Source: Neptuniibacter sp. 1_MG-2023
GTDB taxonomy: Bacteria > Pseudomonadota > Gammaproteobacteria > Pseudomonadales > Balneatricaceae
Direction of reading: 5' to 3'
Length of the DNA: 64,000 bases
NCBI RefSeq assembly: GCF_030547185.1
Contig: NZ_JAUOQR010000004.1
Span: 62,001 to 126,000, forward strand
Shown here: in pieces, positions 24,610-34,012 of the stretch
How the letters are laid out: every line of letters begins with the position of its first letter
Position numbering within the stretch: the stretch's first letter is position 1
The notes under the pieces: generated by a model
The model's database searches: none
What the model saw: the letters and a program-made list of their open reading frames with translations, nothing else
Told to the model about the DNA's origin: nothing
Translations under genes and position numbers: made by a program

Positions 24610-25794
24610 TTAGATGATGACAAAACGATTTTTACCCGACTCTTTAGCTTGGTACATCGCTCGATCTGCCAAGATAATTGCTTCTTTGGAGCTTTCTGTT
24701 TGGTCGGAGAGAATATAGACACCAATACTAGCCGAGATAGAAATAGTGTCATTCTTGACCGTATATTGTGTATCTAAAATCTCAAGTAATTTATGAGCAA
24801 TAATCGCTGTTTGGTTGGGGGATTCAATTTCGTTGATGAGAACTAAAAATTCATCGCCGCCTAAGCGTCCTAAAATATCGAAGCCGCGGAGCACGCTTAT
24901 CATGTTTTTAGTTAAACTTTTTAGGCATTGATCCCCAAAATCATGACCAAACGTATCGTTGATGCTTTTGAAATTATCAATGTCGATAAACATAATAGCA
25001 GCTAAGTTTTTCTTACGATGGACTAGGGAAAGTAAACGCTCTAGTTGCTGAAGTAAAAACATACGATTAGGTAAGCCAGTGAGATTATCGTGGCAGGCTA
25101 AATGTTCGAGTCTATCATTCACCTTTGCTAGCTGTTGGCTTTGCTTAGTAGTGGTCATAATGACGTAAGTGGCAAACATAAAACCACCGGTGATGATAAG
25201 AACCATAAACATAATCAGCGTGGAGACTAAATCTGATATCTCTTCAGCTGAATGATAACGGGCATATTCATTTTGAGATTGCTGTAGGGCGATCATGCTA
25301 TCCAATAAATCGGCTACTATAATTTGATCAGTTAATGTTTGATTGAGTGATTGTGTGTGCTCAGTATTTTCCTCAGCGAGTAAGAGCCTATCTGCAAATG
25401 CTCGTAAAATAGGGGCTCGTTTTGTTGTTTCTTTATCGAGTACCTCCATTAAGCTTTTTTCTTCGGGTGATAACTGTGATGTTAATATCGCCATTCTGGC
25501 TTTATGGTAGTTCGAGCCATGATTATAGAACTGCTGTAGGGCTTCATCCCTTTCAAAATAATCTGTTTGTAAGGTCATGCGCCAAAGCAATATAGCCCGT
25601 TCTCTAACGGCTACACGCATCTCCATAGCCGCATTAAGTTGACGGTCGTTATTTTGGGTTGCTGTGAGTAACTCTGTTCTAATTTGAGAGTATTGTAGGT
25701 AGGAATATGTGGATGTGATGGCAAATGCTATGAATATCACAAAGAACCCCAGAAAGTAGAAGTAGGCCTTAATGTTGTTTTGTCCTGGGTTCAT
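24610..25794 (-). CDS. Membrane diguanylate cyclase (GGDEF)
   Basis: A 394-residue protein. A transmembrane helix (about 10-30), a helical periplasmic region of about 150 residues and a second helix (about 185-207) are followed by a GGDEF domain. The active site is intact: DNLTGLPNR, then FIDIDNFKSIND and RLGGDEFLVL, so it should make cyclic-di-GMP from two GTP. There is no RxxD inhibitory site directly upstream of the GGDEF motif. It has no EAL partner. The periplasmic helical bundle may be a stress or ligand sensor. Confidence 0.93.
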   Translation of the reverse strand: MNPGQNNIKAYFYFLGFFVIFIAFAITSTYSYLQYSQIRTELLTATQNNDRQLNAAMEMRVAVRERAILLWRMTLQTDYFERDEALQQFYNHGSNYHKARMAILTSQLSPEEKSLMEVLDKETTKRAPILRAFADRLLLAEENTEHTQSLNQTLTDQIIVADLLDSMIALQQSQNEYARYHSAEEISDLVSTLIMFMVLIITGGFMFATYVIMTTTKQSQQLAKVNDRLEHLACHDNLTGLPNRMFLLQQLERLLSLVHRKKNLAAIMFIDIDNFKSINDTFGHDFGDQCLKSLTKNMISVLRGFDILGRLGGDEFLVLINEIESPNQTAIIAHKLLEILDTQYTVKNDTISISASIGVYILSDQTESSKEAIILADRAMYQAKESGKNRFVII

Positions 25795-26166
25795 ATGCTC
25801 GCATCATTTAGTTAAAAAGGTTTAGCTGAATGGTTGGGGCTGCCTCGATGAACTTTTTTATAGTTATATCTATGTAAGTTTAGTTTGTTTTGAGTAGATT
25901 GCAGAAAGTTTACTCAAATATTAAAAGTAGTTTTTTTTCGAGATGAGCTTGGACTAGGAAGGTGTTTTTATACGGTTGTTTTTTATAGGTATATGACAAG
26001 AAACGGGTGGTTGTTGTGGCATAGGCCCCATAAAATATATTTTTGGCTTTTCTGCGTTGTTGTATCTTGGTGTAGAGGCTATTTATTATGAAGTTGGATA
26101 CTGTAGCGCAATTTCTGGGTCTAATACCCGTTGAGGGTTAGATAGCTAATCAATAGCAGGTAAAAA
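25795..26166. other. 372-bp A/T-rich intergenic region
   Basis: It lies between the divergent diguanylate cyclase and Ada-like genes and must carry both promoters. I see poly-T tracts and a short GGGT-N5-ACCC inverted repeat near 26118, but no ORF, riboswitch core or long repeat. Confidence 0.4.
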
Positions 26167-27024
26167 ATGGCTAATAATTTTGCAGAAGGCACGACCAACT
26201 ATCTTCGTATTGAGCGAGCTATCCATTTTCTTTGTGAGCATGCTGAAGAACAGCCATCGTTACCTGATCTAGCTGCTTATGTTGGCATTAGTGAGCATCA
26301 CCTGCAAAAGATATTTAGTCGTTGGGCCGGCGTATCACCTAAAAGGTTTGTTCAGTTCTTGACCAAACAGAGAGCTAAGCAATCCCTTGCTCAATCACGA
26401 AGCGTATTAGATACGGCTCATGAGCTAGGTTTATCCGGCCCTAGCCGGTTACATGATTTACTGATTAGCAGTGAAGCGATGACACCCGGTGAAATTAAAT
26501 CTTTAGGGGCTGGATTACTCATTTCCCATGGCTACGCGCTTTCGCCTTTTGGGTTAGCGTATATTGCTTGGACGAGCCGTGGTATCTGTCATATGGCATT
26601 TTGTCAGTGTCCGGAACCTGATGTCGAGAGGGCTCTAGGGGAGTGTTGGAGTGGAGCATCTTTCTTGCGTGATGATAGTGGCGCCGCGAAATATATAGAT
26701 CAAATATTTCAACCAAAAGGTAAAAAACAGCCATTACAGATAGTGTTAAAAGGGACCAATTTTCAGCTAAAGGTGTGGGAGGCGCTGCTTAATATAGGGG
26801 AAGGGGAGTTGATCTCATATTCTCAGTTAGCAACGATGATCGGTTCCCCAAAAGCATCGAGGGCGGTGGGGACTGCTGTCGCGTCCAATAATATTGGTTT
26901 TTTGATCCCTTGCCACCGAGTTATTCGTGAGAGCGGTGACTTAGGTAATTATCGCTGGGGTATAGAGCGTAAGGCGGCAATCCAAGGCTGGGAAGCCGCC
27001 CAAAGCCTAGCTGAGAGAAGCTAA
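26167..27024 (+). CDS. AraC-type DNA-binding plus O6-methylguanine-DNA methyltransferase fusion (Ada-like)
   Basis: A 285-residue protein. An AraC-type helix-turn-helix (about 12-110) is fused to an Ogt/Ada C-terminal methyltransferase. The acceptor Cys249 sits in IPCHRVI, preceded by ASRAVGTAVASNN. It should remove alkyl groups from O6-alkylguanine by suicide transfer. The N-terminal zinc-cysteine domain of Ada, which senses methyl phosphotriesters, is absent, so the usual activation switch is missing. It may be a constitutive or differently triggered regulator. It converges closely on the TolC-family gene. Confidence 0.9.
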   Translation: MANNFAEGTTNYLRIERAIHFLCEHAEEQPSLPDLAAYVGISEHHLQKIFSRWAGVSPKRFVQFLTKQRAKQSLAQSRSVLDTAHELGLSGPSRLHDLLISSEAMTPGEIKSLGAGLLISHGYALSPFGLAYIAWTSRGICHMAFCQCPEPDVERALGECWSGASFLRDDSGAAKYIDQIFQPKGKKQPLQIVLKGTNFQLKVWEALLNIGEGELISYSQLATMIGSPKASRAVGTAVASNNIGFLIPCHRVIRESGDLGNYRWGIERKAAIQGWEAAQSLAERS

Positions 27025-27031
27025 GCGGTTC

Positions 27032-28327
27032 TTACTCTAACCAACGGTCTAGCTCATTGATATCTTCAGGGCTTAGGGTACCGATCTGTTGCTTGAAGGT
27101 GATCAAGTTTTGCACAAAGTTAAAGCGTGCTGTCGCGTAGTCCCTTTTGGATGTGTAAAGCTGTTGCTCAGCTTGAAGCACGTCTACAACATTTCGTGTA
27201 CCTACGTTGTAGCCCTCTTCTGTAGCTTGTAAGGCAATTTCGCTAGATTTAATACTTTGTTTCAGGGCCCTAACACTTAATGCACCGGTACGAAGGTCAC
27301 GTAAAAGGCTACGAGTGGATTGAATAACAGCTCGTAACGTATCGTCTTTGTTAAACTGAGTTTGAACGAGTCGTTGCTCTAATTCTCGGGATTTTGAACT
27401 CACAGATCCGCCCGAATACAAAGGAACAGACAGGGTTAATCCAATTGAGCTTGTGTCAATTCCATAATCGGTTGATGAAGTACCATTATCGTAATCATAA
27501 CTAGCGCTTAAGCTTAACGTAGGGTAGTGACCCGCATGACCTGCTTGGGCTGCACGGCGTGCTGATTCAGTTGCGAGGTTGGCAATCTTAAGATTTAGGT
27601 TGCTCGTCATCGCTTTATCTAACCATGGTTTTGCTTGTGTAGGGGTAGGCTCTTCAATTGGGTAATCTTCAGCAAGTTCAGCGATGACATCAAAGTTTTG
27701 TCCCGTTAAGCGCGCTAACTCTTCATAGCTGTTATCTAAATCGCCTTCTGCAGAGATTCTAGCGACACGGGCGTTATCATATGATGCTTGTGCTTCTTGT
27801 ACATCAGTATTAGCAATTAAACCGACCTCAAACTGAGCGTTCACTTGGTCTAAGCGACGTTTAATTGCTCGCTCTTGAGCTTCCAATGTTTGTAACTCAC
27901 TTTTTGCACGTAGAACGCTAAGGTAGGCTTCAACCGTGCGACTAATCAGCGTTTGTTGTTCCGCATCAAACTGGAGAGAAGCCTGTTGTGAGAGTACTTT
28001 GCCTTGCTTGAAGGTAAACCAAGACGCCGCATTAAAAACTGGTTGGCTCAGTGCTAAGGTATAGCCATGGTTGTTGTAATTGGCGGTATCTGAATCAACT
28101 GATGTTGTATTCGCACTTAAGCTTAAGCTAGGTAAAAGAGACGCGCGGCTTTGGATCTCAATCTCTTTATCTGCGTTATAGGCAGCTTCAGCCGCTTTTA
28201 ATTGCGGATCATTGTTGAGTGCAAGTTGATAAATATCAGCCAACTGTCCAGCATTGACTGATGTTGCGAGCACTGAGCTTACTGCTAATGTCAGGCACGA
28301 AATTTGGAAAAGTTGTGTGATTTTCAT
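27032..28327 (-). CDS. TolC-family outer-membrane efflux channel
   Basis: A 431-residue secreted protein with a signal peptide (cleavage near SVNA-GQ, residues 24-27). It has two OEP repeats, each a long helical hairpin with beta strands, and begins LADIYQLALNNDPQLKAAEAAYNA, typical of TolC. It would trimerise as the outer-membrane channel of the pump encoded just upstream (13-base gap). It is the last gene of a complete three-gene RND operon. Confidence 0.94.
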   Translation of the reverse strand: MKITQLFQISCLTLAVSSVLATSVNAGQLADIYQLALNNDPQLKAAEAAYNADKEIEIQSRASLLPSLSLSANTTSVDSDTANYNNHGYTLALSQPVFNAASWFTFKQGKVLSQQASLQFDAEQQTLISRTVEAYLSVLRAKSELQTLEAQERAIKRRLDQVNAQFEVGLIANTDVQEAQASYDNARVARISAEGDLDNSYEELARLTGQNFDVIAELAEDYPIEEPTPTQAKPWLDKAMTSNLNLKIANLATESARRAAQAGHAGHYPTLSLSASYDYDNGTSSTDYGIDTSSIGLTLSVPLYSGGSVSSKSRELEQRLVQTQFNKDDTLRAVIQSTRSLLRDLRTGALSVRALKQSIKSSEIALQATEEGYNVGTRNVVDVLQAEQQLYTSKRDYATARFNFVQNLITFKQQIGTLSPEDINELDRWLE

Positions 28328-28340
28328 GGAATGAACGTCC

Positions 28341-31300
28341 TTAAACCTGTTCAGGTTGAACTTCTTTAAAAGTTCGCTTACCTAAGTAACTGTAAACTGT
28401 TGGAATTACGAATAATGTCAACAGTGTACCAAATGTCATCCCGCCGACAATAACCCAACCTATTTGTTGTCGTGATTCGGCGCCCGCACCAAAGGCAAAG
28501 GCCAGAGGGAATGTGCCTAATACGGTTGCGCCTGTTGTCATTAAAATTGGGCGTAAACGTAAAGAAGCTGCTTCTAAAATTGATTCTTGCAGTGTTTTGC
28601 CTTGATCTTGTAACTGATTGGCAAACTCAACGATCAAAATACCATGTTTAGTGACCAAGCCGACTAGGGTGATAAGGCCTATCTGACTATATACACTTAA
28701 AGAGCCGCCGCTGTAGTGTAACGCAAACAAAGCACCAAAGATTGCAGGCGGTACAGATAGCATAATAATCATTGGATTTTTGAAACTCTCGAATTGAGCA
28801 GCAAGTACCAAGAATACAACAACTAGCGCCAATACAAAGGTCACCTGCATGCTACTGCTAGACGTTTTAAACTCTCTAGAGGAGCCGGTATAGTCATAAG
28901 ATGCTTGCGGTGCAATTTCCCCTAGTTCCTTTTCAAGAAAGGCGAGGGCTTCCCCTAAGCTATAATCGGGGGCTAGCTGTGTTTGTATTTTAACCGCCTT
29001 AACTTTATCAAAATGGTTGAGCTCACGTGGAGCGACGGTTTCATTGATTTCCACTAAGTTGGATAACTGGACCATATCACCGTCATTTGTGCGCATATAA
29101 AGGTCTGTTAAGTCACTGGGGTCGCGGCGTTGTTCATCAGCCGCTTTAACTATGACTTCATACTGCTCACCAAGACGCTTAAAACGTGTCACTTCACGAC
29201 CAGCCATATAGCTTTCTAAGGTTCGACCTAAGTCAGAAATATCGACATTCATATCAGACAGCTTGTCGCGTTTTACATCTATCTGTAGTTCAGGTTTGTT
29301 GAGTTTTAGATCGGAATCTGGTTGGGCAAAGCCTTTGTTTTCATGAACTTTAGCCATTAATTGATCGGTAATGTTTTTTAAATCTTCATAAGTCCCGTTT
29401 GTTTTGACGATGAATTCTACAGGGCGAGAGATAAAGCTCTGTCCAAGGGATGGGCGGTTAAGCGAGAAGCTCATAATGCCTGGAATGCCGCCGAAAAGCT
29501 TAGGCGTTTGCTCCTGCACTATTGCTTGCTGTTTCTTATCTCGATCTTCCCAGCGTTTAAGGCCTTGGAATACCAGCGCGTTAGTTTCTGAAGGGAACCC
29601 GACAACGGTAAAGTAGCGTTCAGTTTCAGGTGTTTTGCTGATTGTTGCTTCGATCTGGCGAGTATAGCGATCAATATAATCTACAGATGAACCGTCTGGT
29701 GCTAGGGCGAAGTTAAGGATCGTACCCCGATCTTCATAAGGTGCTAATTCTTGTGGAAGTTGTTGATAGTAGAAGGCGGCACCGGCAAAGCTTAATCCCA
29801 TAATAAGTAAAGCTAATAGACGGGATTTGAGCAGTTTCCCCAATAGCTTTTGATAGCTATGGGTGATCCAATTAAGAAAACCTTCAATTAAATTGAAAAA
29901 TGCAGAGTGGCGTTTTTCATGTTTAAGCAGACGTGAACACATCATCGGCGATAAGGTCAGCGCGACAAAGGTCGATACGACTACCGCTCCTGCAAGTGTT
30001 AGCGCGAATTCAGTAAAGAGCTTTCCTGTACGCCCTTCAGAAAAGGCAACAGGGGCAAAAACGGCTACAAGGACAATCGTAGTAGCTAGTACGGCAAATC
30101 CGATCTCTTTTGCGCCTTTAAAGGCTGCTTGAATAGGGTGTAAACCTTCCTCTACGTGGCGGTAGATATTTTCCAGCATAACGATGGCATCATCGACAAC
30201 GAGTCCTATTGCCAGTACGAGAGCCAGTAGGGTTAATGTGTTAATACTGAAATCCATCCAATACATCATGGCTAAGGCGCCGATGAGTGATAATGGAATC
30301 GTTATAACCGGAATAAGTGTGGCCCGAATATTTCTTAAAAAGAATAGAAGCACCAGTATGACGAGGATGCCTGCTTGTATTAAGGTTTGGTAGACGGACT
30401 TGATTGATTCTTCGATAAAAATAGAGGAATCATAGGCAACCTCAACATTCATACCTTCTGGTAAGGTCGGTTTTACCCGTTCGAGTGTTGCACGAATCCC
30501 TTTTGAAACATCAAGGGGGTTGGCGGTCGATTGTTTGACGACCCCTAATGCGACTGCATTTTCACCTTTGTAGCGAGTGATTCGGCGAATGTTTTCTGGG
30601 GCGATTTCCACACGAGCAACATCCTGTATACGGACAGGATAACCATCAACGTTACGAATAATAAGCTGTTTAAATGCTTCGACATCGTTTACGTCAGTTT
30701 TAGCTAATAGGGTAAATTCTCGCTCTTTACTTTCAATCCGACCGGCGGGTATCTCAATATTTTGGTGGCTTAAGGTTGTTTCAATATCACTAGGAATAAC
30801 CTTGTAAGCGGCCATGCGTGCAGGGTCTAGCCAGATACGCATGGAGTACTTTCGTTCACCGACTACTCTGATATTCGCGACACCAGAGACGGTTTGTAGC
30901 TGATCTTTTACGCGTTGATCTGCTATCTCTGTGACTTCCATCATATCGTGCCTATCTGAGTTAAAGGCTAACCAGATAATAGGCTGTGCATCGGCTTCTG
31001 TTTTGGTAACGATCGGTGGGTCTATATCATCCGGCAGCTGCCCAGTAACTCGACTTACCCGGTCACGAACATCGGCCGCAGCGGCATTAGGTTCGCGGTC
31101 AATATTAAAGGTGATACTAATCTGGGATTTTTCTGTGCGGCTGATCGAATTCATAAAATCGATCCCTTCAATACCGGACAGGGAGTCTTCAATAATCTGT
31201 GTGACTTGGGTTTCAATAATTGATGCGCTTGCCCCAGGGTAGTTTGTTTCAACTGTAACAACGGGCAGATCTATTTTTGGGTATTCACGTATAGATAAAC

Positions 31301-31391
31301 GGTCATACGAAATAAAGCCGATAAGTAAAATTAACAGGCTCATTACTGTTGCTAATACAGGGCGTTTTATACTGATCTCTGAAAGAACCAT
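28341..31391 (-). CDS. RND efflux permease (HAE-1 family)
   Basis: This 1016-residue inner-membrane proton-driven pump has the typical 12-helix arrangement and two large periplasmic loops. The N-terminal SEISIKRPVLATVMSLLILLIG and the paired aspartates in helix 4 (LVVDDAIVMLENIYRH) are conserved, so proton coupling should work. It follows the adaptor by six bases and precedes the channel gene. Substrates such as drugs, dyes, bile salts or metals cannot be assigned, though the lack of heavy-metal motifs favours a multidrug type. Confidence 0.95.
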   Translation of the reverse strand: MVLSEISIKRPVLATVMSLLILLIGFISYDRLSIREYPKIDLPVVTVETNYPGASASIIETQVTQIIEDSLSGIEGIDFMNSISRTEKSQISITFNIDREPNAAAADVRDRVSRVTGQLPDDIDPPIVTKTEADAQPIIWLAFNSDRHDMMEVTEIADQRVKDQLQTVSGVANIRVVGERKYSMRIWLDPARMAAYKVIPSDIETTLSHQNIEIPAGRIESKEREFTLLAKTDVNDVEAFKQLIIRNVDGYPVRIQDVARVEIAPENIRRITRYKGENAVALGVVKQSTANPLDVSKGIRATLERVKPTLPEGMNVEVAYDSSIFIEESIKSVYQTLIQAGILVILVLLFFLRNIRATLIPVITIPLSLIGALAMMYWMDFSINTLTLLALVLAIGLVVDDAIVMLENIYRHVEEGLHPIQAAFKGAKEIGFAVLATTIVLVAVFAPVAFSEGRTGKLFTEFALTLAGAVVVSTFVALTLSPMMCSRLLKHEKRHSAFFNLIEGFLNWITHSYQKLLGKLLKSRLLALLIMGLSFAGAAFYYQQLPQELAPYEDRGTILNFALAPDGSSVDYIDRYTRQIEATISKTPETERYFTVVGFPSETNALVFQGLKRWEDRDKKQQAIVQEQTPKLFGGIPGIMSFSLNRPSLGQSFISRPVEFIVKTNGTYEDLKNITDQLMAKVHENKGFAQPDSDLKLNKPELQIDVKRDKLSDMNVDISDLGRTLESYMAGREVTRFKRLGEQYEVIVKAADEQRRDPSDLTDLYMRTNDGDMVQLSNLVEINETVAPRELNHFDKVKAVKIQTQLAPDYSLGEALAFLEKELGEIAPQASYDYTGSSREFKTSSSSMQVTFVLALVVVFLVLAAQFESFKNPMIIMLSVPPAIFGALFALHYSGGSLSVYSQIGLITLVGLVTKHGILIVEFANQLQDQGKTLQESILEAASLRLRPILMTTGATVLGTFPLAFAFGAGAESRQQIGWVIVGGMTFGTLLTLFVIPTVYSYLGKRTFKEVQPEQV

Positions 31392-31397
31392 AATGGA

Positions 31398-32456
31398 TTA
31401 GCCCTGTTTATCGGTTGTTGTTTCTTTTTGACTACCATCAACAAAGATAGGGGTCACAGGCATACCGTGTTTGAGCTTTATCTGCCCTGCAATAATAAGA
31501 ATGTCACCGGCTGTAAGGCCTTCAATGATTTGGACAACGCCTGGGCGTCGTTGGCCCATTTTAATCGGTGTCATTGCGACGGTATGCTCTTCTGTGACGG
31601 TCATCACAAAGAACTCTCCGTCTGAAGGAATAATGGCTTGTTCAGGTACAACCACGGTTTCTTGTTGATCGACAAGTAGTGAAACTTGTGCAAAAAGTCC
31701 AGGTCTTAGTTTACCTTCATCATTGGCGATCTCTGCGCGGATCTCTATATTATGGGCGCTGCTATCGGAGCTAGGTGATACGGCTGTCACTTTACCTTTA
31801 ATCACTTCACCTGGTAATGCATCGACATTAACTTCGAGCATACGGCCATTTTTTAGCTCTGAGAGATAGATTTCAGGGAATTTAAGGTCAAGTTTTAGTT
31901 TGCTGTAGTCGGTTAATCTAACTAGATTTTCGCCCTGATTGACAAAATCACCGGGGCTAACCAGCCTTAAACCGGTATAGCCGGTAAAAGGTGCTTTGAT
32001 TGTCATTTTGTCTAGTTTTGCTTGGGCAAGTGATTCATGTGCTTGGTCTACACGTAGTTGCGCCAAGGTGCTGTCTCGATCTTGGGCGGAACCTACTTTT
32101 TTATTCAATAGACTTTTTGCGCGTTCATAATCTACGCGACTTAGTTGTACGCTCGCTTGTGCTGATTTGAGTTCCGCAATGTAAACTGAACTATCTAGTT
32201 TAAATAATGGTTTGCCTTGCTCTACCTTTTCGCCTTCTTCAAAGAGAATTTTCTCAATTCGTCCACTTTGTTCAGGGCGTAGCATTACCGATTCGTTCGC
32301 TCTCAAACTGCCTACTGCAGAGATCTTTTTATCTAAAATGGAGTTGGTTACAGTGATAACTTCTGCTGGTAATCCTTTAGCGAAAGAGGATAGAGAGAGT
32401 AGTGCGGTTAATACGGCAACCGCTAAAGTGAGATAGGATTTATTAAGCATAGGCAT
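31398..32456 (-). CDS. RND periplasmic adaptor protein
   Basis: A 352-residue membrane fusion protein with a signal peptide (about 1-26). A lipoyl-like half motif (SGRIEKILFEEGEKVEQGKPLFKLD) is followed by a coiled-coil hairpin (about 70-130), the second half motif (IKAPFTGYTGLRLVSPGDFVNQG) and beta-barrel domains. No lipobox cysteine is seen. It is the first gene of the pump operon and would bridge permease and TolC-like channel. A TetR-type palindrome lies about 130 bases upstream. Confidence 0.94.
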   Translation of the reverse strand: MPMLNKSYLTLAVAVLTALLSLSSFAKGLPAEVITVTNSILDKKISAVGSLRANESVMLRPEQSGRIEKILFEEGEKVEQGKPLFKLDSSVYIAELKSAQASVQLSRVDYERAKSLLNKKVGSAQDRDSTLAQLRVDQAHESLAQAKLDKMTIKAPFTGYTGLRLVSPGDFVNQGENLVRLTDYSKLKLDLKFPEIYLSELKNGRMLEVNVDALPGEVIKGKVTAVSPSSDSSAHNIEIRAEIANDEGKLRPGLFAQVSLLVDQQETVVVPEQAIIPSDGEFFVMTVTEEHTVAMTPIKMGQRRPGVVQIIEGLTAGDILIIAGQIKLKHGMPVTPIFVDGSQKETTTDKQG

Positions 32457-32585
32457 TATTATTATCGTCCCTAAAAAATTGTAGATGCTATTGTAACGGG
32501 ATGCATAGCGCTCACAACGCTTTATAGTGTTGAGAAATGCAACAATCTGTTCTTAAATCTGTGTTAGTTGTTGTGTCCGACCATA

Positions 32586-32599
32586 AAACCGGTCGGTTT
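32586..32599. promoter_or_regulatory. Possible TetR-type operator upstream of the RND operon
   Basis: Perfect inverted repeat AAACCG-GT-CGGTTT, with a further CCGACC nearby at 32579. TetR repressors of RND pumps often bind sites of this kind. No tetR gene is in the window, so the regulator would be encoded elsewhere. Confidence 0.35.
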
Positions 32600-32622
32600 A
32601 TGCCAAGCATATATAAAGATCT

Positions 32623-33531
32623 TTACAGTTGTTGTAGTGAGCGCTGTTCCGTTTGCATCTCATCGAGAATCCAATCTCTAAAGGCTTGCATGCTCTCCGT
32701 TAGAGGGCGTCCTTTTTGATAAACTAAGTAGAACGACTTTTGTGTATCTAAGGATATATCCAGTGGGCAAATGAGTTGTCCATATTCCAGTTCCCGTTCT
32801 GCAAGGCCGCGGTCAGCCAAAGTGATACCTAAGCCTTCCATAGCTGCACCTAATGCTAGTGATGTACTGGAAAACGTCATGCCCCGTGTATTCTCTATTT
32901 CATTAACGCCGTTTTGTTCCAGCAGAGATTGCCACTCGGTATCCCGTTTAGATATGTGGATAAGTGTGTGCTGTAGAAGATCCTCAGCTGATTTTATTGG
33001 AGGCTTTCCCTCTAAAAGCTTAGGGCTGCATACCGGTACTAAGTGTACGTTGCGTAATAGATGGTAGTGGAGATCAGGCCAGTTGCCATCACCATAAAAC
33101 ACGGCCATATCCATATCGCTGTAGCGAAAATCGATCTGGCTCATTGATGCAGTTAATCGAAGCTCCACATCAGGGCTGAGTGATTGGAAGTGATTAATTC
33201 TTGGCACTAACCAACGAGTTAGAAAAGCTGGTGCAACACTTAAATTAACAATATTTGAGTTGGGAACCGTGACTATTTTTTTTGTCGCTTCATCTATTTC
33301 ATCTAAAGCTGATTGAATAGCAAGAAGGTATCGTTCGCCGGGTGGTGTAAGCGCTACACGTCGTTTAATACGTTCAAATAGCTGGACGCCTAAGAAGGAT
33401 TCAAGAGCCTTTATTTGATGGCTCACAGCAGAAGGTGTCACAAATAGCTCTTCTGCCGCTTTGTGGAAACTGCCTGCACGGGCGGCTGCTTCAAAGCTGC
33501 GCAGGGCATTAAGAGGAGGAAGGCGTCTGAT
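32623..33531 (-). CDS. LysR-family regulator (GcvA-like) with an apparent ATC start
   Basis: The helix-turn-helix (RSFEAAARAGSFHKAAEELF, then TPSAVSHQIKALE) is only complete if translation starts at ATC 33531. There an AGGAG ribosome-binding site lies six bases upstream and an in-frame TAG lies three codons before. This gives 302 residues, the normal GcvA length, with the usual RRLPPLNALRSFEAA beginning. Using the first standard codon (GTG 33441) would delete half of the DNA-binding domain. The C-terminal two-lobe effector domain is complete. It may control the neighbouring pump operon or the divergent small ORF; the effector is unknown. Confidence 0.85.
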   Translation of the reverse strand: MRRLPPLNALRSFEAAARAGSFHKAAEELFVTPSAVSHQIKALESFLGVQLFERIKRRVALTPPGERYLLAIQSALDEIDEATKKIVTVPNSNIVNLSVAPAFLTRWLVPRINHFQSLSPDVELRLTASMSQIDFRYSDMDMAVFYGDGNWPDLHYHLLRNVHLVPVCSPKLLEGKPPIKSAEDLLQHTLIHISKRDTEWQSLLEQNGVNEIENTRGMTFSSTSLALGAAMEGLGITLADRGLAERELEYGQLICPLDISLDTQKSFYLVYQKGRPLTESMQAFRDWILDEMQTEQRSLQQL

Positions 33532-33542
33532 AGGAAACTCCT

Positions 33543-33565
33543 ATAGATGAGATAAATTCATCTAT
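33543..33565. promoter_or_regulatory. Palindrome upstream of the LysR gene
   Basis: Perfect 8-bp inverted repeat ATAGATGA-N7-TCATCTAT, 11 bases upstream of the proposed start. It could be a LysR-type autoregulatory site that also serves the divergent small gene. Confidence 0.5.
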
Positions 33566-33755
33566 TTGGTGAAAAACTGTCGTTTGTTAATGTCCTTGGT
33601 AGACTTTAGTATGTACAACATCGTTAATCAACAAGTGATCTGTTTATCTTTAGTTACAGTAACTTATTTTTATTTGTAGCTTAGATTTGATGAATTTATT
33701 TGTTCGAGCAGCGGGGCTTCTTTTAATTGTTTTGTTGATTTAATTTGGTGTATGT

Positions 33756-33950
33756 GTGAATAACGAATTTGAAATGTCAGTACGTCTTAATGCTTGTGGT
33801 GATGTAGATACTGCATATTACATGGCTCTAGCCAAAGAGCAGCGTAGTGAGGCTTTTGTTGGTGCTATAGCGGTTGCTGTAGCGGCGGTTAAAAAGTTAC
33901 TGAGCTCTTCTCATTCCAACCGTTTATCGGTACCTACATACACTTATTGA
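33756..33950 (+). CDS. Small protein of unknown function divergent from the LysR gene
   Basis: A 64-residue ORF from GTG 33756 (GGTG five bases upstream); an internal ATG at 33774 would give 58 residues. It has no signal peptide. The centre, AYYMALAKEQRSEAFVGAIAVAVAAVKKL, could form an amphipathic helix. I do not recognise a family. Support for a real gene comes from its own perfect terminator 27 bases after the stop and from its divergent pairing with a LysR regulator. Confidence 0.5.
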   Translation: MNNEFEMSVRLNACGDVDTAYYMALAKEQRSEAFVGAIAVAVAAVKKLLSSSHSNRLSVPTYTY

Positions 33951-33977
33951 AATTGATTAGTTACATCCTGTTATTTT

Positions 33978-34003
33978 GCCCGCTTTTAAGCGGGCTTTTT
34001 TAT
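33978..34003 (+). terminator. Rho-independent terminator after the small ORF
   Basis: Stem GCCCGCTT / AAGCGGGC (33978-33985 and 33988-33995) followed by a T-run on the plus strand. Confidence 0.85.
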
Positions 34004-34012
34004 ACCTGAAAT

